Assembly (NCBI GenBank): GCA_003230085.1
Contig: QIGV01000084.1
Span: 1 to 46,975, forward strand
Direction of reading: 5' to 3'
Source: Gammaproteobacteria bacterium
GTDB lineage: Bacteria; Pseudomonadota; Gammaproteobacteria; SZUA-140
DNA: 46,975 nucleotides
Below, one piece after another: positions 44,896 to 46,975 of this stretch. Position numbers and translations under genes: made by a program. A model generated the notes under the pieces. That model was given only the letters and a program-made list of their open reading frames with translations. It was not told where the DNA came from and did no database searches. Each line of letters starts with the position of its first letter. Position 1 is the stretch's first letter.

Positions 44896-45912
44896 ATGAA
44901 ATCCGGCAACCTTCACCACCATGCTCCTGCTCACCCGGGGCGCCGCTATACACTGCTCATCGTCCTGGGGCTGCTTGCGGTCGGCAGCTTCCTGTTTGCT
45001 CTCACGACCGGCAGTGTGGCCATTGACTGGCAACACCTTTGGCAAGCTGTCAACGGAGAAGCGGACGGTTCGCAGCACCAGCTGATCCTCGAGCTACGTC
45101 TGTCACGTACCATCAACGCCTTTACCTGCGGTGGCTTGCTGGCCCTGGCTGGCGCACTGTTACAAGTGCTGTTGCGCAATCCCCTTGCCGATCCCTATAT
45201 CCTGGGTGTCTCAGGTGGTGCGTCCGTGGGCGCATTGGGAGCGATCTTGCTCGGTCTGGGCGGCTTGTGGATCACGGGGAGTGCTTTTTTTGGCGCCATC
45301 CTCTCGATTCTACTGGTCTTTGTTCTGGCCCATGAGCACAAAGGTAGCTGGACACCAACCCGGTTGCTGCTAACGGGGGTTGTGATCGCCGCGGGCTGGG
45401 GGGCGCTGATCAGCTTTATCCTGGTGATCAGTCCCGATACCCATTTGCGTGGAATGTTGTTCTGGCTAATGGGTGACTTGAGTCAAACCAATACGTCCAT
45501 TACAGGCGTCATTGTTTTATTGGCCGGACTGCTGTTGTCATTGCCCATGGCCCGCGACCTGAATGTTATGGTGCGCGGTGATCTACGGGCCAGCGCCCTG
45601 GGGATACCCTTGAATACACTGCGCATGCAGATCTATGTGATCTCAGCCCTGCTGACTGCCACTGCGGTCACTTTTGCCGGCAATATCGGCTTTGTGGGAC
45701 TCATCATTCCTCATTTCATGCGTCTGCTGGGTGCCCATGACCACCGCATCTTGCTACCTGCCTGCGTATTAATGGGTGGCAGCCTGGTCATTGTTGCTGA
45801 CACCCTGGCACGTACCCTGCTGGCCCCTCAACAGCTGCCCGTGGGCATTGTGACCGCCATCATTGGTGTGCCGGTATTTCTTTATCTGTTGCAGAAAAAC
45901 AGTACCCGATGA
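44896..45912 (+). CDS. BtuC/FecCD-type ABC transporter permease
   Basis: The 338-residue protein has about ten membrane helices and the FecCD stretches LRLSRTINAFTCGGLLALAG, LLQVLLRNPLADPYILGVSG, and NIGFVGLIIPHFMRLLGAHD. It imports cobalamin or iron complexes together with the ATPase whose ATG overlaps its stop. The binding protein and outer-membrane receptor are not in the window, and no cobalamin riboswitch is seen upstream. GTG at 44893 is an alternative start. Confidence 0.9.
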   Translation: MKSGNLHHHAPAHPGRRYTLLIVLGLLAVGSFLFALTTGSVAIDWQHLWQAVNGEADGSQHQLILELRLSRTINAFTCGGLLALAGALLQVLLRNPLADPYILGVSGGASVGALGAILLGLGGLWITGSAFFGAILSILLVFVLAHEHKGSWTPTRLLLTGVVIAAGWGALISFILVISPDTHLRGMLFWLMGDLSQTNTSITGVIVLLAGLLLSLPMARDLNVMVRGDLRASALGIPLNTLRMQIYVISALLTATAVTFAGNIGFVGLIIPHFMRLLGAHDHRILLPACVLMGGSLVIVADTLARTLLAPQQLPVGIVTAIIGVPVFLYLLQKNSTR

Positions 45913-46676
45913 ACTTGCTCGAATTACGAAATCTGTCTATCTCTATCGGCACTAAAACTGTCTGTGAAGATCTGTCACTGAAGATCGGCGCGGGCCAATG
46001 CTGGGGCATACTGGGTCAGAACGGTATCGGTAAAACGACACTATTGCAGACGCTGGCGGGATTGCGACCACCTGATCACGGCGAGATCCTGTTGAAAGGC
46101 GCACCGCTTTTGCAACTACACACCCGCATGATAGCCAGGGAGATCGGCGTTCTCTTCCAGGATAATCGTGAACTGTTTCCCAGCACTGTGCTGGAATCCG
46201 CCCTGATCGGTCGCCACCCCTATTTAAAACGCTGGCAGTGGGAAAATCAGGAGGATATCGACAAGGCCCTGCGTACCTTGCAAACCATGGAACTGGACGG
46301 GATGGCACACCGTGATGTCAGCACGCTCTCCGGCGGTGAACATCAACGTTTGCAGATCGCAACCCTGCTGATCCAGAATCCTAACTTAAGCCTATTGGAT
46401 GAACCCATCAACCACCTGGACCTAAGGCATCAAATCCAGGCACTCAAGACGCTGACCCAACACCTGTGTCAACCTGACCGCGCGCTGGTCATGGTACTGC
46501 ATGACGTGAATCTAGCCGCACGGTTTTGCGACCATGTGCTGTTAGTCTGCGGGGAGGGAATCATCAATCAGGGGCGAACAGATGAGATTTTGACCCTGGA
46601 AAATCTGGACAATCTCTATGGCTATCCGCTACGACAGCTTGAGACAGGAGGCCGCGCGGTTTTTATACCGGAGTAG
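45909..46676 (+). CDS. BtuD/FecE-type ABC transporter ATP-binding protein
   Basis: The 255-residue ATPase has Walker A GQNGIGKTTLLQTL, the ABC signature STLSGGEHQRLQIA, Walker B LSLLDEPINHLD and the switch His in VMVLHDVNLAARF. It couples ATP hydrolysis to import through the neighbouring permease. The start overlaps the permease stop (ATGA). It is similar to FecE and to BtuD. The substrate is cobalamin or siderophore; cobalamin is a guess from the family. Confidence 0.92.
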   Translation: MNLLELRNLSISIGTKTVCEDLSLKIGAGQCWGILGQNGIGKTTLLQTLAGLRPPDHGEILLKGAPLLQLHTRMIAREIGVLFQDNRELFPSTVLESALIGRHPYLKRWQWENQEDIDKALRTLQTMELDGMAHRDVSTLSGGEHQRLQIATLLIQNPNLSLLDEPINHLDLRHQIQALKTLTQHLCQPDRALVMVLHDVNLAARFCDHVLLVCGEGIINQGRTDEILTLENLDNLYGYPLRQLETGGRAVFIPE

Positions 46677-46737
46677 AGTACCTCAGGGCTCAAGAATTTA
46701 AGATTCAATAGCTTTGAGCCATAAAGCTTACGTCATA

Positions 46738-46798
46738 TGGAAGTCACCTACTACCGACATAGCCGGTGGTTTCGGCCATTAAATAACGACCCTCGCAG
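46738..46798. repeat. dispersed REP-like repeat, second copy with hairpin
   Basis: The stem ACTACCG and CGGTGGT (46750-46756 and 46764-46770, one G-T pair) encloses ACATAGC. The flanks GGAAGTCACCT and TTTCGGCCATTAAATAACGA resemble 26351-26410. Confidence 0.65.
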
Positions 46799-46832
46799 GA
46801 AATGACAACCCCTTGCGGTTTAAATCTATAAT

Positions 46833-46975
46833 TCAGTCTTTAAACGTTTCCTTACTGGCCGCCTTGGCCATTGCATCCTTCTTGCTGATCAAGCCATCAG
46901 CCAAAAGCTCCACCAGGCATTGATCCAGTGTCTGCATACCCAGCGATTGCCCGGTCTGTATTGCAGAATACATTT
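46833..46975 (-). CDS. pilT: PilT-family retraction ATPase, C-terminal fragment
   Basis: The gene runs off the window. The visible 46 residues of the C-terminus read MYSAIQTGQSLGMQTLDQCL followed by VELLADGLISKKDAMAKAAS, the conserved end of PilT-type twitching motility ATPases, which retract type IV pili. PilU is a less likely alternative. It is convergent with the ABC transporter operon. Confidence 0.85.
   Translation of the reverse strand, partial: MYSAIQTGQSLGMQTLDQCLVELLADGLISKKDAMAKAASKETFKD

Noticed and set aside
46687-46720. Stem GGCTCAA / TTGAGCC after the ABC transporter operon
   Set aside because: The loop is 20 bases long and no T-run follows; not a convincing terminator.

Overview
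The window looks like chromosomal DNA of a gammaproteobacterium. On the minus strand the macromolecular-synthesis operon rpsU - yqeY - dnaG - rpoD is followed by a CAU-anticodon tRNA. An rppH - ptsP pair lies divergent from a HAD phosphatase, and the right edge carries the C-terminus of a PilT-type ATPase. No species is assigned.

Layout. (1) 1-3247: a plus-strand operon with a truncated TPR protein, a small secreted protein, ExbB, two different ExbD proteins and a proline-rich AgmX/TonB-like protein, joined by stop/start overlaps; it looks like a proton-driven envelope machine. (2) 3304-8854: three enzymes with TPR repeats: a PhyH-like 2-oxoglutarate oxygenase, a sulfotransferase (minus strand) and a GT41/SPINDLY-type glycosyltransferase. 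(3) 9169-13954: the housekeeping operon and tRNA. (4) 14119-37017: a 23-kb surface-polysaccharide region. It holds rmlB, rmlA, rmlC and rmlD (dTDP-L-rhamnose) split apart by a BrnT/BrnA toxin-antitoxin pair and by glycosyltransferases, a sulfotransferase, sugar-modifying enzymes, methyltransferases, two YbhN/AglD-like membrane proteins and two GT-C-type membrane proteins. The 27.4-31.4 kb part is visibly AT-richer and has long gene-poor gaps, so it is probably acquired or variable. (5) 37179-40863: an ECF sigma factor, a zinc-finger anti-sigma factor, a His/Asp-rich secreted protein and a TPR plus beta-barrel outer-membrane protein. (6) 41010-46975: ptsP and rppH, HAD phosphatase, a BtuC/BtuD-type ABC importer and the pilT fragment.

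The clearest structure beyond genes is a dispersed family of MITE-like repeats with a CCCTCTCCC...GGGAGAGGG core. Three copies (4505-4763, 8982-9122, 20872-21035) can be delimited because 9-bp target duplications flank them; two of these also have both terminal repeats, ending in CACTGCTGTCCCGTTAA, while the copy at 8982 keeps only the right one. One copy inserted exactly at a start codon and rebuilt it by target duplication; another replaced the last codon and stop of a gene. A separate, perfect 44-bp inverted repeat lies inside the housekeeping operon between yqeY and dnaG. In the Exb operon, the first ExbD carries Asn where the family has its proton-carrying Asp, while the second keeps the Asp, which suggests an asymmetric motor. 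All functional names come from reading motifs in the translations; no database search was run.
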